A model generated the notes under the pieces. It searched no databases. It was not told where the DNA came from and was given only the letters and a program-made list of their open reading frames with translations. The position numbers and the translations under genes were made by a program. A DNA stretch of 13,569 nucleotides from Zygnema cylindricum (lineage: Eukaryota > Streptophyta > Zygnematophyceae > Zygnematales > Zygnemataceae), in the NCBI GenBank assembly GCA_037447655.1, contig JBBHKE010000625.1, positions 1 through 13,569 of the forward strand, in the 5' to 3' direction. Shown here piece by piece: positions 1 to 8,346 of the stretch (position 1 is its first letter; each line of letters begins with the position of its first letter).

Positions 1-59
1 GTGGCATGCCACGCTATATAAAATCAATAAAATAATACAGTATGTTATAAAGTACTATT

Positions 60-212
60 GTATGCATACTATATATTTTTTAAGTTATCGCCGATATGGA
101 ATTTGTTGGTCCCATACCGATATATCGAAACCTCTGACCGTTCGATAACCGATAACTTTCGGCATCGGTATCGGTATTATCGCGATAATTTTTCTACCGA
201 TACACAACACTA
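60..212 (-). mobile_element. Terminus of a hAT-like DNA transposon that continues off the left edge
   Basis: Read on the minus strand, the segment begins at 212 with TAGTGTTGTGTATCGG, close to the CAGTGTTG/TAGTGTTG start seen in many hAT terminal inverted repeats. Inside it, CGATA or its complement TATCG occurs ten times by hand count between 86 and 202 (at 86, 92, 118, 123, 143, 150, 169, 178, 183 and 198). Dense short subterminal motifs are typical of hAT transposase-binding regions. The rest of the element, its other end and its target-site duplication lie outside the window, so the call rests on the end motif and motif density only. It could also be unrelated satellite-like sequence. Confidence 0.4.
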
Positions 213-234
213 AGAATTAGGGTAAAAATTTAGG

Positions 235-280
235 GGAGCCGAATTAGCGTGATTAACGCTAACAGCTGTTCGTGGTGTAC
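235..280 (+). repeat. Partial copy of the right end of the 4298-4870 element
   Basis: Positions 254-279 (26 bases beginning AACGCTAAC) match 4843-4868 at about 20 of 26 positions in the same orientation, and both are followed by GTAC-rich sequence. Just upstream, TTAGCGT and ACGCTAA form a short inverted pair (243-261). The same two motifs flank the right end of the downstream element (TTAGCGT near 4796, ACGCTAA near 4844). I read this as a fragment of a related element; the match is short and could be chance. Confidence 0.35.
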
Positions 281-626
281 AATATAGTACAGTACAGGTA
301 AGGTAAGTATAGTATAGTCCACCGGCCATTTTTAATTATTTATATGAAAACTTGCCCTCGGGATGCACATGGACTTCTGCTCACCAGATTCTAAAATCTT
401 ACACCTGAACCCATAGATGTCTCATGCGCATACAACGCACGCATGAACGCCCTAAACGTAACGAATATGCGCACGAAACAAAATTCAATAGTTTTTAGAA
501 TGCGTCGACCGAATTTGACTTCACACTAAAAAAAACTTTTAGAATAACATTTAATTATTTCATCACTAATGAACAATACGATGACAACAGTTATAAACGA
601 AACCAACGACCAAACGTTAATGTACC

Positions 627-643
627 GTGCGCATATTGCGCAC
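627..643. repeat. Perfect short hairpin GTGCGCA-TAT-TGCGCAC
   Basis: Seven-base perfect arms around a three-base centre, GC-rich in an AT-rich setting. Further TGCGCA copies lie near 424, 470 and 672. Role unknown. Confidence 0.6.
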
Positions 644-770
644 TGAGTAAACTAATTAGTATTACGTACAGTGCGCATCGAACGATTTTGAAATGTTGAT
701 AATATCTTTGCATTTTGCCGTACATTTACGTAGGTATCCGCATATGATCGTACATTTTAGGGTTATTTGA

Positions 771-793
771 GGGGGGGGGGGGGGGGGGGGGGG
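771..793 (+). repeat. Poly-G homopolymer, 23 bases
   Basis: An uninterrupted run of 23 G. Runs this long can form G-quadruplexes and are length-unstable. The exact length may be affected by sequencing or assembly. Confidence 0.9.
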
Positions 794-1295
794 TTAGTGT
801 TTTCAACTTTAAAGGTACATTCCCGTACTTTGCCCGTTGATTTCAATATAGCTGCTTAATTTTTTCGTACTTTTAAGGTTTTTACCAGTGTTGTTCAAAA
901 CGTGCGATTTTTTCAATTTTTACGATTGAGACGTATAATTCGTGACTGTTGAAAAAATCGCAAACAAACGCGGTGTATTTTCTGTCCGGTAAAATGAACA
1001 GACAATTTACGGGAAAAGTACAATATTTCCCGTAAAATGTACGTTTTTTACGGAATTGTGCGGAATTCGAGGAAAAGATACGTCGCAGTTATTAGTACTT
1101 TCTATCCAATGAACTAAACAAAAATATTACGGAACCTGTAAGTCATTTCATTGAAAACGGACATTTTCGAAAAAAGACGTTCAAACATCACAAAATTTTC
1201 ACGCGGTAAGTTTGAAAACTGTACGGACGTCTACTTCAGTTTATTTTTAATAAGCCGCCATGGAATATCGTAAACAAAACCGCAACGAAGCCACC

Positions 1296-1366
1296 ACTCT
1301 ATATCCTACCCTCCTCCCTCCCAAGCTTTTTACTATCCTCTCTTCCAGGCTTCGACAGAAGCAACC
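1296..1366 (+). promoter_or_regulatory. Candidate core promoter and pyrimidine-rich leader of the transposase
   Basis: A weak TATA-like CTATATCC at 1299-1306 is followed by a C/T-rich leader and then the first ATG in the context GCAACCATGCC, acceptable for plants. This is positional inference only. A TTCCAG at about 1344-1349 could instead be a 3' splice site, which would put part of the leader in an intron. Confidence 0.25.
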
Positions 1367-3331
1367 ATGCCCACAATTCGATCAGAGGAGTTGGAGAACG
1401 TGAATGCTGTAGACAATGGGATTCTTGTGGCCAGCCGATTATGCGTTTGTATTTATTGCAACTTCAAAAATAACGCCAAAGCGACGAAGATCAGAAATAA
1501 TCTCCTTGGAAACGTCAAGAGTGCAGGGATTAGAGCCTGCACAATGTGTCCATGTGAGGTGAAAGAGGAGTTTAGGGCATCAAAAAATAAGAAATCTTCA
1601 AATTCCTCTCAAAAACTTGTATTATGCGACTTTGATGAACCCACCAGCAGTTTTCCACCATTTCCGAATACCAAAGTACTAGGTGTGCAAACAATAATAA
1701 AAAATGCATTTAATATGCATAATAAAAAAGAGGTAAATTTAGCCTGGGCCACGGCTTTCTTCGCCAATGGATTGTCATTAAGACTTTTAGAAGATCCATA
1801 TTTTAAGGAAGCGGTGAAGAAGACCGGTGATATAGGTGGATCTTACAAGTTACCAATCCATAGTGCAATGAGAAATCTTATCATATTGGAGACCAAAGCG
1901 AAGGTGAAGAAAGATTTGGCAAGTTATGAGGAGACTATTTATGTCACCGGTGCTACAATCACATCAAACAAGTGGACAGCAACAGACGATAAACCTCTCC
2001 AAAATATTATAGCAATCACCCCGAAAGGTGACATGTTTTTTGACGGCAAAAGACACAAGTGGGCATATTAAAGACGCCATTTACTTATGCAAGGTGTTGG
2101 AAAAGAAAGTTATTGCAATACAGGTGGAGAATGTGGTGCAAATTATTACCAATTCTGCCCCAGTGATCAAGGTTATAGCCGTGTTGCTTGCAACAAAGCA
2201 CCTTTCTATCACGTGGACGCCATGCGCTGCACACATTCTCGACTTGTTGTTAGAAGATTGGACTAGGTTGTCATTTATCTCGATACCTGTTTGGGAGGCA
2301 AAAGAATTTATAAATCTCATCACTAATCATAGCATGAGTGTAGCCATATTCAATAAAATTTCTCAACTTGGCCTTCTGAAACCTAGAGAGACTAAGTTTG
2401 GCGAAAAATTGATTATGCTCCATGGTTATTAGATGTGAAAGAGAGTTTGGAGCGTTTGATGTTTGATGACAAATTTAAAAAATAGTTGGGGAAGCCTATG
2501 TACGAATAAGGGGGGTTAAGATTAGGTGCCACATTTTAAGCTAAGAATTTTGGGTTAAAGTGAGTGAGGCCATGTCAATTTCAGAACCTGTGGTGCGGTT
2601 AATGAGGGAAAGCGACAAAGGTGGCCCGAATGTGGGGAAGGTTTACCACGGTTTTTACACGATTGGACAATTTTTGGAGAATTTAGCTTGCAGTGGAAAA
2701 GGTAATATTCATGAGGGCATGCAGATTTTAGAAGAGTTGAAGACAGCTTGGGTGGTGAGGTGGAAGCTGGTGCATAGCCCCATTTACGCTGCTGACTTTG
2801 TACTCAATCCGGAGTATCAAAGTCTTGCATATGTGCAGCGTGCAAACGCGACATGTTAGAAGGTTTTCAGAAAATGTTGGAGAGGATGCTTCCTAATGTG
2901 GAGGAGATAGAAAATGCCTGCTTATAGTTATCAAAATATAGAGGTTTTGAGGGAGTTTTTGGTTAGGAAATTACACGATCTTGTGCAAAAAAGATGCCTG
3001 CGTGGAAGCGATGGCAAGAGTTTGGCTCTCACACTCCTATCTTGCAGAAGGTTGCAGTAAAAATACTTGCACAATGCTCAGTTGTTAGCTCTTGTGAGCA
3101 AAATTGGTCAATATATGACCATATACACTCTCAGAAAAAAATTGATTAACGACTGAATGGGCTAATGATCTGGTATGGGTTTTCACTAATGTCGGATTGT
3201 TAAAGAAGACTAAGGATGTTAGCTATGAAGAGAATATAATGGCATGGGAAGAAGAATAAAAGGAGGTAGAGGAATAGGGTTTGGATGAAGACATCGTGGA
3301 AGTTGATGTGGGGGAGGAGGATTTGGAGTAG
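1367..3331 (+). pseudogene. hAT-superfamily transposase pseudogene (BED zinc finger, DUF659, hAT C-terminal dimerisation)
   Basis: Relic of a nuclear cut-and-paste transposase. The first frame (1367-2071) carries a BED-like finger at residues 28-61 with CIYC and a later ACTMC, but Asn-Asn stands where the zinc-binding His is normally found. It then has DUF659 sequence ending in TGATITSNKW and ITPKGDMFF. Frame changes at a T run (2036-2041), and DUF659 continues in 2042-2425 with VENVVQIITNSAP and the conserved TPCAAHILDLLLEDW. Homology resumes in two further frames through 2859 (RWKLVHSPIYAADFVLNP), then at 2850-3140 with the dimerisation domain (AWKRWQEFG, SSCEQNWSIYDHIHSQKK), and finally in another frame to the TAG at 3329-3331. 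In-frame stops are seen at 2483, 2542, 2925, 3143, 3257 and 3275. Both expected early catalytic Asp positions read Asn (1967-1969 and 2151-2153). It cannot encode an active enzyme as it stands. Family assignment is firm; exact lesion positions are approximate. Confidence 0.92.
2985..3230 (+). pseudogene. hAT C-terminal dimerisation domain segment of the transposase relic
   Basis: This part of the pseudogene preserves the family's best-known signature: an aromatic AWKRWQEFGSHTP stretch, a hydrophobic helix (LQKVAVKILAQ), then SSCEQNWSIYDHIHSQKKN. Functional relatives usually have SxxCERxWS here, so Arg has become Gln. The trailing conserved region (RLTTEWANDLVWVFTN-like) is reached only after a frame change at the A run 3135-3141 and past a TGA at 3143-3145 that sits where the family normally has Arg. 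That is consistent with CGA having become TGA. Confidence 0.85.
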
Positions 3332-3857
3332 AGATAGATGAAAAATATGTATTTTTTATTTATTAATGTGATTGATTTTTTTTTAATTTTTTGTTTTTTT
3401 ATGTCGTGCAATGTTGAATATGAAAAATGTCATTTGTACATGGTCTATACTTTATATTTTTGCAGTTGTGGAATGTTTGGCAGATAGAGAGAGATGGCGA
3501 CCATGGTTGTCTTTCATAGAATATCACCCAGATGGACTTTCACAATATTTTGCGCTTGCCAACTTTTGAACCCGAGTCTACCATATTTTGCCGCAACCTG
3601 TTCGCTTTCCGCTACCAGTTGATGAAAGAATTGTGATACACGCATGGAGTGTGATACGTATTTAAATATTTATAATTGTTTACCGCTCGTTTAACGGAAC
3701 ACTTATAAACCGCGCTATATGTAAAAATAAAATTGTTTTATATGTACGGAAGTGTACGGATGAAAATTCATTAACGATTTTTAACGATTTGTTCAAAAAG
3801 TTCAATGCGTTCGTTACGTATAATTCGTCACATTTGAATCGTTCACACTAAACACTA
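3332..3857 (+). other. 3' flank of the hAT relic, with a possible degraded terminal exon
   Basis: After the last transposase stop, AT-rich sequence leads to TTTTTGCAG (ending about 3466), a plausible 3' splice site. It is followed by a higher-GC block, 3467-3568, open in one frame for about 34 codons (containing RWRPWLSFIEYHPDGL). This could be a last exon of the element's gene or unrelated sequence; I do not recognise a domain. The remainder to 3857 is the AT-rich right subterminal region with two GTACGG motifs (3744, 3754). Confidence 0.25.
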
Positions 3858-4297
3858 TCAACAACTATGGTCATTACAATACACTTTTCGTATTGTGTTG
3901 TACATTACTTTATTTTTGCATTTCACATTTTTTACGGATTTCTTGTGGGTGGCACTTTCACATATTTTCACACATCTCCGTTTTATTTTTGTACAACAAA
4001 AATTGTACAAAATTACGAAAAGTATGAAAGCGTCGAACAACTACGTAATTTTTGTAAAAAATCCAAATCCGTAAAAAATGGACGAGACTGTCTTCGCGTG
4101 CAGAAATGAGGCGGCGTCTCTTTTCTGGAATCTTCCGTACACCTAGCCCGTACATTATATCCGTACGAAAAGTATGCACATTATAGGAAAGATTCAAAAA
4201 CTAAAAAAATCAACGAATAATGTAAAAATGTCAAAAACCGTACGAATGAGACATTTATGTTTGAACCCTAAAGCTCTACACCATCGAGCAAAAAATA
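3858..4297. other. Spacer without a gene, rich in CCGTAC motifs
   Basis: Overlapping short open frames on both strands here show no family resemblance. CCGTAC occurs four times within 110 bases (4135, 4148, 4161, 4238). Short inverted repeats are present, for example 4006-4017 with 4044-4056 (one-base bulge). It may be subterminal sequence of the hAT element if that is longer than drawn, or part of another decayed element. Confidence 0.5.
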
Positions 4298-4870
4298 CAC
4301 TACAACGCCAATCCCTATTAGCGTAAAGTATACTTATTTTTTCCCGTTTTTTTTTTCAAATTTTTAAATAACATAACTTATTATGTTTTTTTTTAACGCC
4401 ATTTGGGGTTTTTTTCCAAGTACCATACAAAACAAAAGTACGTTGTCTTTTAAATATTGAGGTGTACGGTCAGTGTCAGACCGTACAAAATCGTACCTTT
4501 TTAATTGAAAAAATATAATTAATGAGTTTTAGTAACCGTGGAAGCATGAGAATATGCTCTCTAAAAAGGGGATGAAATCGAGCTTTCAAATATCACGTTC
4601 GCACATATTCGTCCAACAACTAGGTTTCGACCGTGTGAACGTACAATTTGTGTACGATTTGTCAAATTTTGTAAAAATACCTATATTATTGTAAGCATGT
4701 TTGCGACCGACATATATTTTTTTCAAAGACCCAAATTAACATTAGTAAACAATTAGAATGTATATATATATTTTTTTTTAAATTCAAATTCCTAATTAGC
4801 GTAAATCACTGTAATTATTCATATACGCTGAAGAAAAATATGTACGCTAATAGCGATTGGCGGTGTACTG
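4298..4870. mobile_element. CACTA-like non-autonomous element (MITE-sized, about 573 bp)
   Basis: The 30 bases 4296-4325 and the complement of 4843-4872 agree at 27 positions by hand alignment, forming terminal inverted repeats. The left end reads CACTACAACGCCAATC, and CACTACAA is the classical start of plant CACTA (En/Spm) elements. TATTAGCGTA inside the repeat resembles CACTA subterminal motifs. TTAGCGT is repeated inside the right end near 4796. No transposase is encoded. A 3-bp target duplication is not seen (ATA left, TAC right), so the right end may be mutated (CAGTAC on the minus strand instead of CACTAC). Confidence 0.5.
4463..4487. repeat. Perfect hairpin: 9-base arms, 7-base loop, built on GTACGG/CCGTAC
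   Basis: TGTACGGTC (4463-4471) and GACCGTACA (4479-4487) are exact complements around AGTGTCA. It lies inside the CACTA-like element and pairs two copies of the motif enriched throughout 700-4500. Confidence 0.7.
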
Positions 4871-4932
4871 TACTGTACCGTATTTTCATAAGTCACGTAT
4901 AGAATATGGAAAAGCATATAATATATGTGTAT

Positions 4933-4957
4933 TATGGTGTGAAAATTGCACACCATA
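4933..4957. repeat. Perfect hairpin: 9-base arms, 7-base loop
   Basis: TATGGTGTG (4933-4941) and CACACCATA (4949-4957) are exact complements around AAAATTG. No adjacent gene, so no reason to call it a terminator. Confidence 0.65.
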
Positions 4958-4992
4958 GTCGATGTCAAAATTTCTCAGCTGGGACAAAAATG

Positions 4993-5040
4993 ACTTGATG
5001 TATATTTGTCATTATTACTTCATGTACATTTGTCATTGTT
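4993..5040 (+). repeat. Tandem dimer of a 24-base unit
   Basis: 4993-5016 and 5017-5040 match at 21 of 24 positions; each contains ATTTGTCATT. Probably a local slippage or unequal-exchange duplication. Confidence 0.8.
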
Positions 5041-6051
5041 GGCGGCAGAGTACTGTTTATTTTGTTTGGGTCCGAGCACGAAGAAAAGTACATGTACAGT
5101 GAGGATGTCACGGGTGCCAACCAGAATATCTCTCATACAGACCGTTCAATATTAAACTTAACAGCGTATCGTATCGTGAGAAATCTACAATGATATATCG
5201 TGATTTCAACAGACTGTGTCCTCGCCAAGACTCATCAGGGAATTTTAACATTGATATTTATATGCTGTTCGACAATACGGTTTAAATCGTGTTCAAACAA
5301 GGCCAATCGTTTTTATAATCGAAATTGTGAATTTATAGGTTGTTAGTTGTTGAAAGCAATCGATTTAGTGTGAATGATGTGGTCCGTTGACAAAAAATAT
5401 ACATAAGCGCTTTCAATTCTCATGTTTTTTTCTCTCCGTTTAACCTCCTTTGTTATAATCATAACCCTATAAAATTGTCCCATTAAAATTGCCTTTTAAA
5501 TCATAATTCAGGGCAGTTTCCCATAAATTCCATCATTGCAAATCAATTTCGTTTTTCTCTATTAGGACCCTCTCCTACTTGGTAGCATTATTTTGTAAAA
5601 TCTTGCCCTAGTTACAATCGTAGTTATAAACTCCATAACGTGATTTAGAAAACTTGTTTTCAAAATCTTGGAAGACATACATTTGTTATACGTCTTATTA
5701 ACAAAACACGCTTATTCTAATATATATATACCAACGTGACAAGCTAAATAACAATTCAAAATGCACAATTATGTCAACGCATTTCTTTTTGTCTTTCTAT
5801 TTCTCTCACACATATTTACACCTTCGCTCTCTCCATCTTTTTTTTATTTATTCTCTTGCGTGCTTCTTTTATCATCCTCTTCCTTTGCTATCTATTTTTC
5901 TTTCGTTATTTTTTTTTCTTCTCTCTCTGGTTAAATGTTATTTTTTCTACTTCACTTCCTTCCTCTCTTCTTTTAACTCTATAAAAAAATGAAAATACAA
6001 ACAAAATATATATATCTATATATATTATACTTTGATCACTCTTATTATTTT

Positions 6052-6054
<3 letters not shown>
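5041..6054. other. Non-coding spacer; C/T-rich from about 5770
   Basis: No supported gene. It contains a GTACATGTAC palindrome (5088-5097) and a pyrimidine-rich stretch (about 5771-5970) leading into the CT microsatellite. The open frames across the pyrimidine-rich part encode low-complexity Leu/Ser/Phe and are not credible proteins. Confidence 0.6.
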
Positions 6055-6147
<93 letters not shown>

Positions 6148-6150
6148 TCT
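6055..6150 (+). repeat. (CT)n microsatellite, 96 bases
   Basis: Nearly pure CT dinucleotide repeat broken once by CTAT near 6131-6134. Likely length-polymorphic. Confidence 0.97.
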
Positions 6151-6421
6151 ATTTTTATCTTATACACACACCGTAATAAAATATCGAACTCGATCATAAA
6201 TAGGTATTTAAAAGTTTAAAATAAAGAGTTACGAATATAGTAGACGTATGTGAGAGAACAATAAAAATTATAGTTGTTTTAAAAAGTTATAGCAATTAAA
6301 GAATTTAGGTGAAAGCGCGAGGTCAAAATAATATCTAAGTGTTTGTTGTAGGGAGTTAAAGGTCAATTTAGTAATGGAATTTGAGGCACAGGTTTATAAA
6401 AGATAAGAAATCATTTTATCA
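6151..6421. other. Non-coding spacer between the CT tract and repeat copy A
   Basis: AT-rich, no open frame of note, no repeat recognised. Confidence 0.6.
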
Positions 6422-7126
6422 TTTAGTACGCGTGATGGTTGTTTCGTACAATTTTAGTTTGAAGTGTCATCGTCACTTTATGTAATTTTCAATGTAGTTT
6501 CGTGTGTGAAATTTGTGACGCTTGTTAGTGTGAAGTCACGTTTTGATTCGTGCGCACTTTTTCACAAAAATGTTAGATAGTGAAAGTAACGTTTCATTGG
6601 TAAAAAAATGTTACGTAGTTAGTCAAAAAAATTACACACTTTTATAATGAGTCATAGCTGATCCATGATTTGCCCAGGTGAAAACCTATTCAACACCGTG
6701 TTGACTATGGATTGGCAGGTTCAAGGCGATGATAGATAAATAGTAAAGTCGAAAAAAAAAGGTATCTTTTTCTTTTGGGAAAATTTTGTAGAAATTCGTG
6801 ATTAAACTTGGTTAGAGCGAATAATCCCAAAATGGAATAATGACATATTTGCATTGAAATTTTTAACTAACTATTACTGTTTTATTATTTAAAAAGGTGA
6901 ATTACTTAAGAGTGGGGGGGAGTGGAAAAATACTTTAAACGAAGGGTTAAGCCAAGTGGGCAATAGACTAAGTTGAATGTTATGTGGACAAAAGCTTCTT
7001 CTAAATAAAAATTGATCTTTTATGAGAGTGTTTCAATGTGAATGTGTATATTTCAAATGGATAGAATGTGTGGTTGAGAGTGATTGTAATAATGAGATTT
7101 TTTTAGAGGTATAGAATCTTGTTACA
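6422..7126 (+). repeat. Unclassified dispersed repeat, copy A
   Basis: Begins TTTAGTACGCGTGATG and ends TTGTTACA. It aligns along its whole length, in the same orientation, to 7634-8448. Shared blocks include GTGTGAAATTTGTGACGC, CGTGCGCACTTTT, a GATGATAGATA-like block, TTTTGTAGAAATTC, GCGAATAAT, TGGAAAAATACTTTAAACGA and GTGTGGTTGA. It holds a near-perfect internal hairpin TCAACAC-C-GTGTTGA (6690-6704). No terminal inverted repeat, no credible open frame and no polymerase III box pair are visible. Element class unknown. Confidence 0.8.
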
Positions 7127-7633
7127 CACACACACACATTATTATTTGCATTTTATATCTCTTTCAAATCGATTTGTATTCTCCACATATAAACAATATT
7201 ACCTTTAAACGTAATATTTAAGATATATTATACTATGATGTGTTCAAAAATATAAATTTTAATACACTTCTTTCATAATTTTATATTTGTTGTTTGACAC
7301 TATGTATACATTTTTTCTTATTTTTTTAAATGTTATGGCTATAATTCTAAAAATTAAAAAATATATATAATTGTTAAACAATTTTACAATCGTTAAAAGT
7401 TGAATAAAACATTATGATTGATAACAGAGATAAAACGTTATGATCAATTTGTACTTTGTTTGTTTTTAGTTATTTCTCACGTTATAATTACAACATTACT
7501 TTTAATTTTTTCAATTTAAAAATAAAAAAATTAGCAATGTATTATTTATCTTTTTTTTCCATTCATAAAAAAATGATTGATGTTTTATTTATATATATTT
7601 TTCCAACGTATGCTCGATAAATACTAATAGTCG
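7127..7633. other. AT-rich spacer between repeat copies A and B
   Basis: No gene and no similarity noticed to the sequence following copy B, so A and B are not simply two periods of one tandem array. A short (CA)n tract sits at about 7124-7138. Confidence 0.6.
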
Positions 7634-7652
7634 TTTAGTACGCATGATGTTT

Positions 7653-7680
7653 CGTTTCGTACGATTTTTAGTACGAAACG
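7653..7680. repeat. Perfect hairpin at the 5' side of copy B: 10-base arms, 8-base loop
   Basis: CGTTTCGTAC (7653-7662) and GTACGAAACG (7671-7680) are exact complements. Copy A keeps only the first arm clearly (GTTTCGTAC), so the hairpin either decayed in A or arose in B. Confidence 0.7.
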
Positions 7681-8031
7681 TCATAAGTCAAATTTTGTAT
7701 GTTACGTAGATAGTTTCGCGTGTGAAATTTATGACGCCCGAATGTGTGAAGTCGCGTTTCAATTTGTGCGCACTTTTGCACGTAAATGTTACGGAGTGAA
7801 AGGTAGCATTTGATAAGTTAGAAATGCTACGTAGTTAGTTAGAGATTTTGCACGTTTTTTGCAATGGTTAGTTAGACTTATAGTTGATAAATGATTGACC
7901 AGGGTAAAAGTTATTTCAACGGAGCGTTAACTCTGGTCTGGCTGGTCTAATGCGATGATGGATATATGGTGAGGTCGAAAAAGAAGTAGGCATCTTTTCT
8001 TTTGGAAAAGTTTGTAGAAATTCTTGACGAA

Positions 8032-8346
8032 TTGTAGTCAATAACGAATAATACCAAATTGGAGCAATAACATTTTGCACGGAAATCATCATACTAACTA
8101 AGTAGTGTTTTAATAATTAAGAGATAATATTATTTAAGAGTGGAGGGCAGTGGAAAATACTTTAAACGAAGGGTTGAGTCAAGAGGAATCTGGTCTTGAG
8201 CGAATAATACCAAATTGGACCAATTTTATTTTGCACGAAAATCTCTTATTAACCGAGTAATGTTTTAGCAGTTACGAGATAAAATTACTGAAGAATGGAG
8301 GGTAGTGGAAAATACTTTAAATGAAAGGTTGAGCTAAAAGGGCAAG
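8032..8346 (+). repeat. Tandem duplication of about 155 bases inside copy B
   Basis: The unit appears twice. CGAATAATACCAAATTGG occurs at 8045 and 8201, and TGGAAAATACTTTAAA at 8151 and 8306, giving periods of 156 and 155. Copy A has the same unit once (about 6815-6975), so the duplication happened in the B lineage. The two units now differ at many sites. Outer limits are approximate. Confidence 0.8.

Larger units (their letters stand above)
213..885. other. Intergenic spacer without a gene, rich in short palindromes and TGCGCA motifs
   Basis: No supported reading frame. The segment contains a partial element end (235-280), about five TGCGCA motifs between 424 and 677, a GTGCGCA/TGCGCAC hairpin (627-643), two CCGTAC motifs (718, 823) and a 23-base G run (771-793). 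It lies between two probable hAT termini. Confidence 0.6.
886..3857 (+). mobile_element. Proposed boundaries of a decayed autonomous hAT transposon (about 3.0 kb)
   Basis: The left boundary is placed at CAGTGTTGTTCAAAACG (886), a typical hAT terminal start. The right boundary is placed where the minus strand begins TAGTGTTTAGTGTGAACG (3857). The 13-base ACGTATAATTCGT occurs near both ends (931-943 and 3816-3828), and GTTCAAAA also occurs at both sides. The 2972-bp span and central transposase suit a hAT element. Against this, the terminal repeats match only partly and the expected 8-bp target duplication is absent (GTTTTTAC versus TCAACAAC). Ends may have decayed, or the true element may be larger, since CCGTAC motifs continue to about 4486. 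Confidence 0.4.

Noticed and set aside
2081-2323. Minus-strand 80-codon open frame
   Set aside because: Shadow of the transposase DUF659 region on the opposite strand.
3858-4197. Three overlapping open frames on both strands
   Set aside because: Mutually overlapping, no recognisable motif, located in motif-rich transposon flank.
5771-6219. Two open frames rich in Leu, Ser and Phe
   Set aside because: Products of C/T-rich and (CT)n DNA with no domain-like pattern.
6660-6730. tRNA-derived SINE promoter in copy A (GGTTCAAGGC resembling a B box)
   Set aside because: No properly spaced A box, and the B-box-like string is not kept in copy B.
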